Shown here: positions 24,056-33,141 of the stretch, piece after piece | Position numbering within the stretch: position 1 is the stretch's first letter | Layout: each line of letters opens with the position of its first letter | Made by a program: the position numbers and the translations under genes | Source: Muribaculaceae bacterium | GTDB taxonomy: Bacteria > Bacteroidota > Bacteroidia > Bacteroidales > Muribaculaceae | Assembly: GCA_020026215.1 (NCBI GenBank) | Contig: JAHHQT010000009.1 | Location: forward strand, 1-37,736 | Reading direction: 5' to 3' | Length of the DNA: 37,736 bases | Notes under the pieces: model-generated | What the model was told of the DNA's origin: nothing | Databases searched by the model: none | Seen by the model: only the letters and a program-made list of their open reading frames with translations

Positions 24056-24086
24056 CAAAGATAGAGACAAATTACAGAAAAACAAA
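24056..24086 (-). promoter_or_regulatory. Consensus promoter of the TetR-efflux operon
   Basis: On the minus strand TTTG (24083-24086), a 19-nt spacer and TATCTTTG (24056-24063) match both promoter elements exactly. The leader before the TetR start would be about 50 nt. Confidence 0.75.
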
Positions 24087-24120
24087 CTCTTAAGTTTTAA
24101 AAAAGAATATAAAAAACACA

Positions 24121-24159
24121 AATTGCGCTCTCCAAAAGTAAATTTTAGAAAGCGCAACT
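24121..24159 (-). terminator. Terminator of the broken secreted-protein gene
   Basis: TTGCGCTCTC (24123-24132) pairs with GAAAGCGCAA (24148-24157), one mismatch. In minus orientation a T-rich run follows. It lies 25 nt beyond the stop at 24184. Confidence 0.75.
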
Positions 24160-24183
24160 TGTTTGTATAAATCCAAAATCAGA

Positions 24184-24878
24184 CTATTTATCCAATAGCT
24201 TAATTTTTATCTCTTCTTTGACCTCTATTTTATTAGTCAATCCAGATTTCTCCTTAGAAATCAAGGAAACTGTTGAATTAATTGCATATAGAGAGTTAAT
24301 GTACAATTCATTATCCTTTGAATTGTAACTAAGATTTTCCCTCATCTCCTCAAATTGAATATCAGAACGCTTATCTGCTATATGAGTTTTAAGACCATTG
24401 GACTCCATCAAAGCCAATTTATCCATACTAATAATGGTTATGCCACCATTTCTTTGAATGGAAATTGGCAACAAGTTTAATTCTTTGTCTTTTTTGACAG
24501 TTTCGAAACTAAGCACACTACTCTGTAGTTTGTAGGTCATATCAGGGAATACCTTTTCAGCCTGTCCTTTAGGACAAAAGTTTTCCGTATTGGTTTTCAA
24601 AACATGACGTTTATTGGTAATTTTATTCCCCTTCGTTTTAATTAAATATTCGACTTCCCTTACCGTTTTAAAAGCCATTTCGCCATTGTGAAACTGAGTG
24701 GTTATTTCTTCTGTTACCAATCTTGTAGTAAACCTATCAAGTCCATTATCATTGATATTAGCAAAACCTGTACAATTGCAAACTTGTTGCAGTCAGCCTG
24801 CTCTGAAACAGAAACCTGAGCGTTCAATGTCAAACAAAGAAACATGAAAACGAAAGCTAAAGTATTTTTCATATTCAT
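24184..24878 (-). pseudogene. Secreted protein of unknown function, frameshifted
   Basis: The gene begins MNMKNTLAFVFMFLCLTLNAQ, a clear signal peptide, and after about 15 further residues runs out of frame. The downstream frame, read back past its apparent start, gives CNCTGFANINDNGLDRF then TTRLVTEEITTQFHNGEMAF and continues for 178 codons to KIKLLDK. Adding one T to the TTT near 24780 would join NKF to CNCTG in one frame and yield a 229-residue protein. I do not recognise the family. The mature part is lysine-rich and probably beta-sheet rich, with a likely periplasmic or surface location. A terminator follows. Confidence 0.6.
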
Positions 24879-25065
24879 ATCATTTAGGTTATACATCTGT
24901 TTTATAAAAACTTTTATATGTACAATATTACTTATTTTCAACCAAATAGCCAAAATTTATCCAATAAAAACAAATCAAATAATAAGGAAAAGGAAAGGAT
25001 ATTTGACTTCTGCTTTTAAATATGAAAGTAGAAAAACCGACATTCCTGAAAATGACTTTTTAAGT

Positions 25066-25845
25066 TCACAGAGCAAACGAATACTTTATAATAAATTCAC
25101 GTGGGCGCAACTGATGAATCGTATTGACGATGAAATCGGAATGAATGATTTTACGTTCATAAGTGCTATTATTCATTAGGTTATTCAAACTTAATGATAT
25201 TTCACTGTCTTTAAATTTATAACCGACAGACAGGTCAGAAAAGAAGTTAAATGAAGCTGAACGGTCATTGCTGTGATAGAGCTCGTTTTTCCACGCTATT
25301 ACCCATTTCTTCGGCGTGACAAACACATTAAACTCGTGGTTAAAAGTGTTGGTATGCTCTGAATATTCATCTGCATTTTCTGACTGATTCCACTCATTCT
25401 CTGAATGAAAGATGAATGACTTTTCCTCTATAGCAAGCCAAGAACAAGGCTTATACCCTAAAGAAACCGAGCCATTAATATTTTTAAATCTAAAAGCGAC
25501 AGGAATATCACCCACTAAATTATAGGAATTGGACTGACTGAAATAGCACGTTAGACTAACAGACAACTTAGAGCCGAAATCTTTTGTAAATCTACCAGTA
25601 GTATAAAAAGTATTGCTACTTCGTTTATAAGCAGTTGCAAAAGAACGATAAATGATTCCGTCCAGTTCGTGCCTATAAAGTGTACCATCCGGACGATTTG
25701 TATAGCCCAATCGTAAAGAAGCAAATAAACCATGAAGAACATTCTTGTATGCCACGTTCAGACTCGCCAGATGCATCTTCATATAATCATAAGAGCCATT
25801 ACCAACACGTTGAGAGAGGTGGCTGATAAACAGCGGTGTGTGCAC
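25066..25845 (-). pseudogene. Outer-membrane barrel protein, C-terminal part after frameshift
   Basis: This is the C-terminal third of the barrel protein encoded upstream in another frame. It has alternating beta-strand sequence throughout (for example LFASLRLGYTNRPDG, VSLTCYFSQSNSYN, INGSVSLGYKPCSW) and ends in EFIIKYSFAL, with the C-terminal aromatic-containing strand typical of outer-membrane barrels. On its own it has no signal peptide and could not reach the outer membrane. The apparent start is an internal GTG at the frameshift site. Confidence 0.75.
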
Positions 25846-27608
25846 AAAGCAAGTCCATCACTCGGCTGTTCTGAATATGAATACGCCGAGGTAATATCCC
25901 AATGTTGATTGGGTTTATACGTTAAAGTCGCTTTGGGTTCAATCTCTACTCTTAAATGATTATGTCCATCTAATGTCTGAGAAAGCAGAGCAACAGGCAG
26001 AATGATATTCCAACTATATCGCTCGCCTTGGTCAAAAAATCCAATGCTAGCCTTTGTAACAAGTTGCAAATAGTTTAAAGCCAATCGTTGGCTTTCTTCA
26101 TCTATAAGCTGTGTAAATCCCTCATTCCCCAAACCATATTGTGCATTAATCTTTCCCAAGGGGTGACTGAAAGAGGTTGTAGCTCCCCAAAAGAATTGCG
26201 AGAGATTCAATTCTTGTAGATTCCCTTTAGCTGTTAACAATTTACTTGGCAGATAATTATACGATAAATACACATCACTTTTCAAGTGTTTCCCATTTCG
26301 CAGTTTGTTAACCATGTTCAGTTCATCCGAAACGATGCGCCGATGCGGTTTGACATATTGATTCTGTTTCTGTTCACTGACAAGTGACATACCTGTACCT
26401 TTGTCAAAGAATAGATTCGTATTTAGGTTGTTAGTCAGAAAAAGGCGGTCACTATTCACTCGATAAAGTAGTTCTCCGCTTACATAGTTATTATGACTAC
26501 TGGCATTGGAATATTCCGCAATGCGATTATTTGATGCAATGTCGGTATATTCCGTTACAATATTTTCCTCGACTTTATTTTCATCCCAAACACCACTTAA
26601 CTGAAAACGCAAGTCTGAATCTTTGCCTGTTTTAAATAACCAGTTGGAAGAAAGCAGATGTGTCTGATTCATACGAGTACGAGCTGAATTTAAATCGGGC
26701 ACATTCAGAGAAATATTCTCTACAAAATTTGAAGCCTCCGGTACTCCCATACCAAAAACCTTTCTCAGATTTATTGCTTCTTTCAATACAGCACCGCTAT
26801 TGTTAAACTTATACATGGAGAAGGTTTGCATCTTACGCGAAAAGAACATCGAATTGAAACGGCTGTCGCAAAGAAAATCTGCATCTTTCGTCAAACCACT
26901 TCCTGCCCCTATATCAATTACCCCTTGCCATACATTCTTGGCATCATCCTTTAGCACAATGTTCAGTGCAGCCTGTTCAGAAAAGCTCAGACCACGCAAC
27001 ATCTTAACTTGCTGGTGATTCTCATATACCTGTACTGATTTAACCTTATCAGCAGAAAGATTCTCCGACACTTGGGCATACTTACTCCCTAACATATCCA
27101 TACCCTCAATGTAGAACTTGTTGATTCGTCGTCCCTGATACTCAATCGTACCGTCGTTATTCACCTGCAAACCTGGCATTTTAGCAATTACATCTGCTAT
27201 GCTTCGGTCTTGCCCTTGTTTGAATACATTAACAGGATAGGTCAGAGTATCACCGCGTTGAGATATACGAGGCGCTTTAATTTCCACACTTTTTATTAGA
27301 AAAGGTTTTTCTTTTAGAACTATGGTCTGCCCAGATTTAAAATACTGAACATCAATAGAATCTTTGGCATAGCCAAGCAAAGTGAAGAATAAGGTTCCTT
27401 CTTTTCCCGACTGATACGGCAAGGTAAAGTTGCCGTTAGCATCTGTACGAGTAAACGCAACAGGTTTCTTGCTTGATTTATCAAACAATACAACAGAAAC
27501 GACCTCAAGAGGTTTCTGATGATTGTCCACGACAAATCCCTCAACAGACTGCGCAAGAACCTCCGTACACGCAAAGAGGAAAAAGAAATATAGTAACCAT
27601 TTATTCAT
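25779..27608 (-). pseudogene. TonB-plug/carboxypeptidase-regulatory outer-membrane protein, frameshifted
   Basis: N-terminal two thirds of a large outer-membrane protein. It has a signal peptide (MNKWLLYFFFLFACTEVLAQ), a carboxypeptidase-regulatory-like beta-sandwich (about residues 22-105, VEGFVVDNHQKPLEVVSVVLF), a plug-like domain (about 110-225, including IADVIAKMPGLQVNNDGTIEYQGR) and barrel strands. The frame is lost at a (CA)3 run (plus strand 25836-25842, GTGTGTG). Removing one CA unit joins GLALCT to PLFISHL and gives an 846-residue protein. No TonB box is evident, as in other partners of GLPGLI proteins. The start overlaps the upstream GLPGLI gene by 8 nt. Confidence 0.8.
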
Positions 27609-28410
27609 AGTAATCCATTAAACAGGCATTAAACGTTCGTTGAGCGTTAGGAGTTTCACTATATCCTATACCTTGCAAACGATTGGTTGTGTTCCACTGA
27701 TCTTTCCAATAATCTTGCAACAAATGCTGAAACTTTATAGGTGTCAGTTGTTCGTAGCGTTTGGCACTATAGGAAAACGTTTCCGTTTGTGGACGTTGCT
27801 CAATTCCAATGGCGACAAATGAAAATTCGTTGCGATTTTCACTCGCTGCTAAAATTAACCCAGGCAGTCCGCCCAATTTCCACGGACCATTATCGAAAGG
27901 CAAGTCAATGGAATACCATGCTGTCCAAATGCGTCCACGAAAATTTGTTACCGCCTTAAAGCATGGATAACCTAATATGATTGTATCTCCTTCAACTAAA
28001 TCCCATGAAATAGAAGGAATCTTTTCTTGATATCTGAAGAAGAAATCATTGTGTAATACATCGGTATAAGTAAGAACGCCTTTTTCTGGAATTTGCTTAT
28101 AGACCTCATACTCACGACCTTTGTTAGACCCATACATATTTGCAAGAAATTGAAGCTTCTGCATAGGGTCTTGGGTAGTACGTTCTACAGAATCGCGCAA
28201 ATACAAAAAATGCTCAAAGCGCTGGCTGTAAAACCGAGAGGAGTTTTTGCCTAAATCCAAAAGATTGATGTCTTCAAAAGGTTCTTTTTGTTCTTGTGTA
28301 TGTTTATAGAATGCACGATATTGTATGCGCAATGTAACCGTGTCCACCACTTCTTGTGCTTGAACACTGATCGCAGCTAAGCAAAATAGTAGGATGAAGA
28401 TAGTTTTCAT
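27601..28410 (-). CDS. GLPGLI family protein
   Basis: A 269-residue exported protein of the Bacteroidota-specific GLPGLI family, named after a motif seen here as KLGGLPGLILAAS near residues 177-189. The signal peptide is MKTIFILLFCLAAISVQA. A preceding segment (RIWTAWYSIDLPFDNGPWK) is the usual context of the motif. Molecular function is unestablished. Family members typically sit next to a carboxypeptidase-regulatory/plug barrel protein, as here with an 8-nt overlap, suggesting a secreted or periplasmic partner for that outer-membrane protein. Since the partner is frameshifted, this gene may have lost its context. Confidence 0.9.
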   Translation of the reverse strand: MKTIFILLFCLAAISVQAQEVVDTVTLRIQYRAFYKHTQEQKEPFEDINLLDLGKNSSRFYSQRFEHFLYLRDSVERTTQDPMQKLQFLANMYGSNKGREYEVYKQIPEKGVLTYTDVLHNDFFFRYQEKIPSISWDLVEGDTIILGYPCFKAVTNFRGRIWTAWYSIDLPFDNGPWKLGGLPGLILAASENRNEFSFVAIGIEQRPQTETFSYSAKRYEQLTPIKFQHLLQDYWKDQWNTTNRLQGIGYSETPNAQRTFNACLMDYYE

Positions 28411-28574
28411 AAGCTCCTCAAATTATTGCAGAGTAGAATTAAAATTCAATTGATGATAAATATACATACTTTTTTAATAAAAATTTCTAATTCATCATTT
28501 TATTTGATATTTCCGTTATATTTTGCACATAATTTTCAAATAAAGTTTATGAAAATCTAACAAGATTTTTATAA

Positions 28575-28613
28575 AAAACAAAAAATCCGTTGATAGTAGT
28601 TTTACCAACGGAT
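28575..28613 (-). terminator. Terminator after the 217-residue secreted-protein gene
   Basis: ATCCGTTG (28585-28592) pairs with CAACGGAT (28606-28613). In minus orientation a long T-rich run follows. It lies 60 nt beyond the stop at 28673. The remaining gap to the GLPGLI gene (28411-28570) is very AT-rich, with no consensus promoter that I can see. Confidence 0.82.
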
Positions 28614-28672
28614 GAATATTTTATTCCAAAATAGAGAGCTGTTGCGGCATTCTTATTATTCTTGTAATGCGT

Positions 28673-29326
28673 TTATAAATCCCATAAATCGTTATTCATT
28701 GTATCTAATTGTGATTTGGAATAGTTTTTAGTACCATACTTCTTTTCTCCTTCTTTCACAAATATACCCGATGAATTTATTGAATATGTTTCGTCAACTT
28801 TGTAAGCTGAAATCTGATTAAAATTGTAGAATTTTACTGATGTTGAAGAGGTAGGTACTAATTTAGTTATTATCACTTTACCATCACCAGTTATTCTAAA
28901 TTGTTTAGCAGCAATCAATCCAAACTGAATTTCCGACTCCAATACGCTCTTTATATTACCTTGTTTGTCTATTACAATTAAATCTGTTGTTTGCAAATCT
29001 GTTGCTCCACCAAATGCAACTGCTCCTATAATCCAATTACTATTTGGTACTTGAAACTTACCAAACAATACCGGGTTTAATTCAGAATCGCCACTGGCTA
29101 AAATATAGTCTGTGCACTGAAAATCTTTATATAATTTATTGGGAATTATATTATTAGGATTTGTAATGCCTACACTTTGAATCCTTACATTATTTTTTCC
29201 TGCTTCATAGGGTAAGTCGATGAATTTTATTTTTTCAAATGCACTTTGTACATTATACTGTGCTTTTACAAACAGTAGCGAACAAGCACAGAACATGATT
29301 AACGCAATAACCTTCATTGTTCTCAT
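28673..29326 (-). CDS. Secreted protein of unknown function
   Basis: A 217-residue product with signal peptide (MKVIALIMFCACSLLFVKAQ; the ATG three codons upstream at 29326 is also possible). The mature part has beta-strand-rich sequence with repeated hydrophobic-strand/turn units (WIIGAVAFGGATDLQTTDLI, VIDKQGNIKSVLES, FRITGDGKVIITKLVP). That is reminiscent of a small beta-propeller or a 6-bladed-like segment, but I cannot assign a family. It has its own promoter box and terminator, so it is probably monocistronic. Confidence 0.75.
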   Translation of the reverse strand: MRTMKVIALIMFCACSLLFVKAQYNVQSAFEKIKFIDLPYEAGKNNVRIQSVGITNPNNIIPNKLYKDFQCTDYILASGDSELNPVLFGKFQVPNSNWIIGAVAFGGATDLQTTDLIVIDKQGNIKSVLESEIQFGLIAAKQFRITGDGKVIITKLVPTSSTSVKFYNFNQISAYKVDETYSINSSGIFVKEGEKKYGTKNYSKSQLDTMNNDLWDL

Positions 29327-29343
29327 ATTACTTATCTTTTATG

Positions 29344-29372
29344 CAAAAATACATATTTGTCTGATTGTACAA
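29344..29372 (-). promoter_or_regulatory. Promoter of the 217-residue secreted-protein gene
   Basis: Minus-strand TATTTTTG (29344-29351) fits TAnnTTTG, with a TTG 18 nt upstream (29370-29372). It lies 17 nt before the ATG at 29326. Confidence 0.55.
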
Positions 29373-29415
29373 CTAACATTTTGTAGGAAAGTAACTCTTG
29401 GAATTGTTTTCATAG

Positions 29416-29443
29416 AAAAGGGGAATTAATCTTCCCCTTTTTT
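29416..29443. terminator. Bidirectional terminator hairpin
   Basis: AAAAGGGGAA (29416-29425) pairs perfectly with TTCCCCTTTT (29432-29441), six T residues in plus orientation. No clear plus-strand gene ends here. It may protect against transcription running between the divergent neighbours, or end a small minus-strand transcript. The remainder of 29445-29632 holds only a doubtful 47-67 codon minus-strand frame. Confidence 0.7.
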
Positions 29444-29632
29444 ATCTTGTTGCATATCATGCAAATCGACGGAATATTATTGTGGGTCTTTCTGTTTGTA
29501 GAGAAAGCGATGGGCATGCCTCTTTGAGTTTAAGCAAATATCCTTTCATCGCCCATTTAGTTTTAAAATTTCCAGTATCAAATTTCACGAAAATTCCCAT
29601 AGAAAAGAAAATGGATTTCTTAAAATAATCCT

Positions 29633-29640
29633 TAAATTTG
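29633..29640 (+). promoter_or_regulatory. -7 promoter element for ogt
   Basis: TAAATTTG fits TAnnTTTG and lies 22 nt before the ogt start codon. Confidence 0.6.
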
Positions 29641-29662
29641 AAAGGATTAAAAATCCTCAACG

Positions 29663-30154
29663 ATGCAATATACCAGTCATTATCAATCTCCCCTTGGAAA
29701 ACTGTTGTTAGCAGCTGATGAAGAAGGGCTTATCGGGATATGGTTTGAGGGGCAAAAGCACTTTTCTAAAGGGTTAGCCAATGACTGCTCGGAGCAGGAA
29801 GTTCCAATTCTTACGGACACAAAAAAGTGGTTAAATCTGTATTTTGCAGGGAAAGCACCACACTGGGAAATTCCCATCCATTTTATCGGAACGGAATTTC
29901 AAAAGGAGGTGTGGAAATTTATCAAAGAAATTTCATACGGAGAAACGGCTACCTATGGAGAAATTGCCCGAAAACTTGCCCAAAGCAAGGGAATTCCGCA
30001 GATGTCGGCACAGGCTGTGGGCAATGCCGTGGAACGAAATCCCATTGCTATTCTTGTTCCCTGTCATCGTGTGGTGGGGGCAAACGGCAATTTGACCGGT
30101 TATGCGGCAGGATTGGAACGGAAGAAAGCACTTTTAGGGTTAGAACGACCTTAA
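29663..30154 (+). CDS. ogt: Methylated-DNA-protein-cysteine methyltransferase
   Basis: Suicide DNA repair protein that transfers the methyl group from O6-methylguanine (and O4-methylthymine) to its own cysteine. The 163 residues match the Ogt/MGMT family. The active-site motif PCHRVV is at residues 133-138 with acceptor Cys134. The helix-turn-helix DNA-binding segment TATYGEIARKLAQ (95-107) and the asparagine hinge GNAVERNPIAILVPCHR are complete. It lacks an N-terminal AraC/Ada domain, so it is not Ada. Own promoter 22 nt upstream. An imperfect hairpin (30188-30219) follows without a T-run. Confidence 0.95.
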   Translation: MQYTSHYQSPLGKLLLAADEEGLIGIWFEGQKHFSKGLANDCSEQEVPILTDTKKWLNLYFAGKAPHWEIPIHFIGTEFQKEVWKFIKEISYGETATYGEIARKLAQSKGIPQMSAQAVGNAVERNPIAILVPCHRVVGANGNLTGYAAGLERKKALLGLERP

Positions 30155-30269
30155 ATAAAACAATTATATACAACGGTTTACGCACTTAATTTTCGCGTCT
30201 AAAACGGACCGTGAAAATTTAGGAAAGGTATTTCAGCCGCCAAAGCGCCTAAAAGTGAGTAATTTTTCG

Positions 30270-30277
30270 TAAATTTG
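30270..30277 (+). promoter_or_regulatory. -7 promoter element for the SpmA/SpmB-like gene
   Basis: TAAATTTG fits TAnnTTTG and lies 36 nt before the ATG at 30314. No clear -33 box was seen. Confidence 0.55.
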
Positions 30278-30313
30278 CAAGATAATTTCCTTTGAGATAA
30301 AAAACTACGAAGA

Positions 30314-31546
30314 ATGGTATTAAACTACATATGGATAGGATTCTTTATTCTGACGTTCATATTTGCGCTATATGAAACCATTTTCAATGGCAATATAGAC
30401 ATCTGGACCAAAATAATGAATTCATCATTCGATTCAGCCAAAACAGCATTTGAATTGTCGTTGGGCTTGACCGGAGTATTGTCCTTGTGGATGGGTATCA
30501 TGAAAATCGGCGAGAAAGGCGGAGTGATTCCGTTCTTCGGCAGGTTGGTAAGCCCTTTGTTCACAAGACTGTTCCCCGGCATTCCTAAAGGACACCCTGC
30601 CATGGGCTCTATTTTCATGAATGTTTCGGCAAATATGCTTGGACTTGACAACGCGGCTACCCCTCTCGGGCTGAAAGCCATGCAACAGATGCAGGAACTG
30701 AACCCGAAAAAGGATACTGCAACGGATGCGATGCTGATGTTCCTTGTGCTGAACGCCTCGGGACTTGTGCTGATTCCTATCGGCATCATGACCTATCGTG
30801 CTTCGTGCGGTGCAGCCAACCCGACCGATGTATTCGTTCCCATCCTTATCGCAACGTTTATCGCCACTTTGGTCGGTATCATTGCGCTTTGCCTGAAACA
30901 ACGCATCAATATTTTCAATAAAGTCATTCTAACTTGGATACTCGGTCTGACAGCGGCTATCGGAGCTATCATGTACGGCTTTTCACGCCTTACTCCGGAA
31001 GATATGCAAAAATACAGTTCGTTTGCCGCTAATCTCATTCTGTTCTCCGTCATTATCGGCTTTATCATTGCCGGAATGAAGAAGAAAATCAATCTTTACG
31101 AGAACTTTATTGAAGGTGCAAAAGACGGTTTTAAGACCGCTGTAATGATTATTCCTTATCTGGTGGCAATATTGGTGGCTGTGGGCATGTTCCGCGCATC
31201 AGGCGCAATGAACGTGATTACCGACGGCCTTATCGCCTTGGTCAGTTCTATGGGATTCGACAGCGAATGGGTGGAAGCCCTTCCGACTGCTATCATGAAA
31301 CCGTTGAGCGGTACAGGCAGCCGAGGAATGATGGTGGATGTGATCAACACCTTCGGCGTGGATTCATTCGTGGCTCGCGTGGCAGGATGTGTCCAAGGCA
31401 GTACGGACACCACCTTCTACATTCTTGCCGTGTATTTCGGCAGTGTAGGAATCAAGAAAACGCGCTATGCCGTGCCTTATGCACTGCTCGCTGACATTGT
31501 CGGTTCCATCACCGGTATTGTGGTGGCTTATTTCTTTTTCGGATAA
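30314..31546 (+). CDS. Fused SpmA/SpmB-like nucleoside-recognition (Gate) membrane protein
   Basis: Integral inner-membrane protein of 410 residues made of two related Gate domains. The N-terminal half (about 1-200) resembles SpmA, with GMGSIFMNVSANMLGL-like sequence (here HPAMGSIFMNVSANMLGLDNAATPLG) and the C-terminal half (about 215-410) resembles SpmB, with KPLSGTGSRGMMVD and GCVQGSTDTTFYILAVYFG. About ten membrane helices are visible. In Bacillus the two are separate spore-maturation genes; in non-sporulating Bacteroidota the fusion is common and its substrate unknown, presumably a small solute. The next gene, a sugar transporter, begins 36 nt downstream. Confidence 0.88.
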   Translation: MVLNYIWIGFFILTFIFALYETIFNGNIDIWTKIMNSSFDSAKTAFELSLGLTGVLSLWMGIMKIGEKGGVIPFFGRLVSPLFTRLFPGIPKGHPAMGSIFMNVSANMLGLDNAATPLGLKAMQQMQELNPKKDTATDAMLMFLVLNASGLVLIPIGIMTYRASCGAANPTDVFVPILIATFIATLVGIIALCLKQRINIFNKVILTWILGLTAAIGAIMYGFSRLTPEDMQKYSSFAANLILFSVIIGFIIAGMKKKINLYENFIEGAKDGFKTAVMIIPYLVAILVAVGMFRASGAMNVITDGLIALVSSMGFDSEWVEALPTAIMKPLSGTGSRGMMVDVINTFGVDSFVARVAGCVQGSTDTTFYILAVYFGSVGIKKTRYAVPYALLADIVGSITGIVVAYFFFG

Positions 31547-31582
31547 TCAAAAAATAGAAAATTCATAATGTAATTTGTAGAA

Positions 31583-32794
31583 ATGGAAAAAACCAAGTTT
31601 GCATTAGTGGACAAACAGTATAAAGTACCTTTTGTCCTTATCACTTCTTTGTTCTTCCTATGGGGTTTCGCCCATGCCATATTAGACGTACTCAACAAAC
31701 ACTTCCAAGAGCTTCTGGACATAACCCGAGCACACTCTGCCATGATTCAGGCAACGATGTACCTCGGCTATTTCACTATGGCTATCCCTGCAGGCTTGTT
31801 CATCACGAAATATGGTTACCGCAAGGGGGTGGTATTCGGACTTATCCTATACGGTATCGGCTCTTTGATGTTCATTCCCGGACAACAAATGCTGTCGTTC
31901 AATTTCTTCCTGTTCTCGCTGTTCGTCATCGGTTGCGGATTGACTTTCCTTGAAACCGCCGCCAACCCTTACGTAACGGAACTGGGTGCTCGCGAAACTG
32001 CGGCAAGCCGCTTGAACTTTGCACAGTCGTTCAACGGATTGGGCTGTATCTTCGCCCCATTGTTGGCGAGCGTGTTGCTATTCACCTCCGACGAGACGCA
32101 AACCGGTAGCGGAAACGTGGCTTTGCCTTATACCGTGATGGGAATTATCGTGCTGATTGCAGCTGTGGTCTTCTCAAAGGTGAAACTACCTGATATCCAA
32201 CACGAAGAGGAAGTGGATGACCAAGGAAAACGCAAAGGACTGTGGTCACACAAAATCTTCATTTTCGGTGTCATTGCCCTGTTTGCCTACGAAATCAGTG
32301 AGATTTCCATCAACAGTTTCTTCATCAACTATGTCACCGAACAAGGCTGGATGACTACCCGCCAAGCCTCATTGGCTCTTTCATTCGGCGGATTGAGCCT
32401 GTTTATGGCAGGCCGTATCATCGGTAGCTGGATTATGAGCCGTGTGGCGGCAGAAAAGATGTTGTCGGTCTGTGCCGTGGGAACAGTACTTTCTACCCTA
32501 TTGGTCGTACTGGATTTAGGTGCGGTTTCATTCGGTGCTTTGTTAAGCTGTTACGCTTTCGAAGCTATCATGTTCCCTACCATTTTTGCTCTTGCATTGA
32601 GAGGCTTGGGCAACCATACCAAACGCGCTTCATCATTCTTGATGATGACCCCTGTGGGTGGGGCAGTAGGTCCATTGTTGATGGGTTGGGCAGCCGATGT
32701 TTACGGAATGTCGGTATCATTCATCGTCCCATTTGTAGGCTACTGCGTCGTATTGCTTTACGGTTTGAAACAAGTGAAACTGTCCCAAAAATGA
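31583..32794 (+). CDS. FucP-like sugar:proton symporter (MFS)
   Basis: A 403-residue major-facilitator protein with 12 predicted helices. Family signatures of the FHS (fucose/glucose-galactose) group are SLFFLWGFAHAILDVLNKHFQ (about 22-42, split here as SLFFLWGFAHAI and LDVLNKHFQE), GLTFLETAANPYVT near 118-131 and RLNFAQSFNGLG near 142-153. Members take up L-fucose, glucose, galactose or related sugars with protons; the substrate cannot be fixed from sequence. It follows the SpmA/SpmB fusion by 36 nt, possibly in one transcript, and ends at a strong terminator. Confidence 0.87.
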   Translation: MEKTKFALVDKQYKVPFVLITSLFFLWGFAHAILDVLNKHFQELLDITRAHSAMIQATMYLGYFTMAIPAGLFITKYGYRKGVVFGLILYGIGSLMFIPGQQMLSFNFFLFSLFVIGCGLTFLETAANPYVTELGARETAASRLNFAQSFNGLGCIFAPLLASVLLFTSDETQTGSGNVALPYTVMGIIVLIAAVVFSKVKLPDIQHEEEVDDQGKRKGLWSHKIFIFGVIALFAYEISEISINSFFINYVTEQGWMTTRQASLALSFGGLSLFMAGRIIGSWIMSRVAAEKMLSVCAVGTVLSTLLVVLDLGAVSFGALLSCYAFEAIMFPTIFALALRGLGNHTKRASSFLMMTPVGGAVGPLLMGWAADVYGMSVSFIVPFVGYCVVLLYGLKQVKLSQK

Positions 32795-32832
32795 AATAGT
32801 CGGACAAAAGACACCTATCCCTATAAAGAAAC

Positions 32833-32869
32833 AAGGCGGCATATTCTTCGAGAACTTGCCGCCTTTTTC
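32833..32869 (+). terminator. Rho-independent terminator after the sugar transporter
   Basis: AAGGCGGCA (32833-32841) pairs with TGCCGCCTT (32857-32865), with an inner TTCT/AGAA stem and a T-run to 32868. Confidence 0.88.
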
Positions 32870-32918
32870 TGTAAAAAAGTCTTTTCTAGCATTTTTCAAC
32901 GTTGTCAGTCGTTGATTA

Positions 32919-33024
32919 TTATAATTCTAAAACCTTTATCAAAATGGACTCTTGCCCATCTGATAAACAGACATGAAAACCCGAAGCGTCACGCTCCAAT
33001 TTTGCAATAAAAAATCTTTATCAT
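32919..33024 (-). pseudogene. Possible frameshifted HicB-like remnant
   Basis: From ATG at 33024 the minus strand reads MIKIF and then meets a run of six T. Treating it as five T gives IAKLERDASGFHVCLSDGQE followed by SILIKVLEL and a stop at 32919. The LERDxSGFHV pattern recalls the start of HicB-type antitoxins, which are longer (60-130 residues), so at most a fragment remains. The ATG lies 3 nt after the stop of the preceding micro-ORF. Resemblance is by eye only. Confidence 0.25.
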
Positions 33025-33027
33025 CGA

Positions 33028-33141
33028 TTATTTCTTATTATTTGTAATCGGACGAAGAACATTGCTTAGTGGAACATCTCTACATTTCACTAAAGGCCAG
33101 TATCCTTTGCCGTTAAATTCAACTTTTGTTCTACAAACCAT
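33028..33141 (-). CDS. Micro-ORF (37 codons) coupled to the uridine-kinase-like gene
   Basis: The stop of the kinase-like gene and the ATG of this frame share a base in TGATG (33139-33143), the usual arrangement for termination-reinitiation. The product starts MVCRTKVEFNGKGYWPLVKC and ends PITNNKK, with two cysteines and a net positive charge. Codons look ordinary for the region. No family is recognised. It may be a real regulatory or accessory microprotein, or the 5' remnant of a decayed gene, given the possible remnant that follows. Confidence 0.4.
   Translation of the reverse strand: MVCRTKVEFNGKGYWPLVKCRDVPLSNVLRPITNNKK

Noticed and set aside
29457..29660. Small minus-strand frame (47-67 codons) ending beside a terminator hairpin
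   Set aside because: No recognisable domain, no promoter box and overlap with the ogt promoter region. The hairpin at 29416-29443 makes it worth a glance, but not enough to call a gene.
30188..30219. Imperfect hairpin after ogt as terminator
   Set aside because: The stem has a mismatch and there is no T-run on either side; it may be an operator-like dyad, but nothing supports a role.
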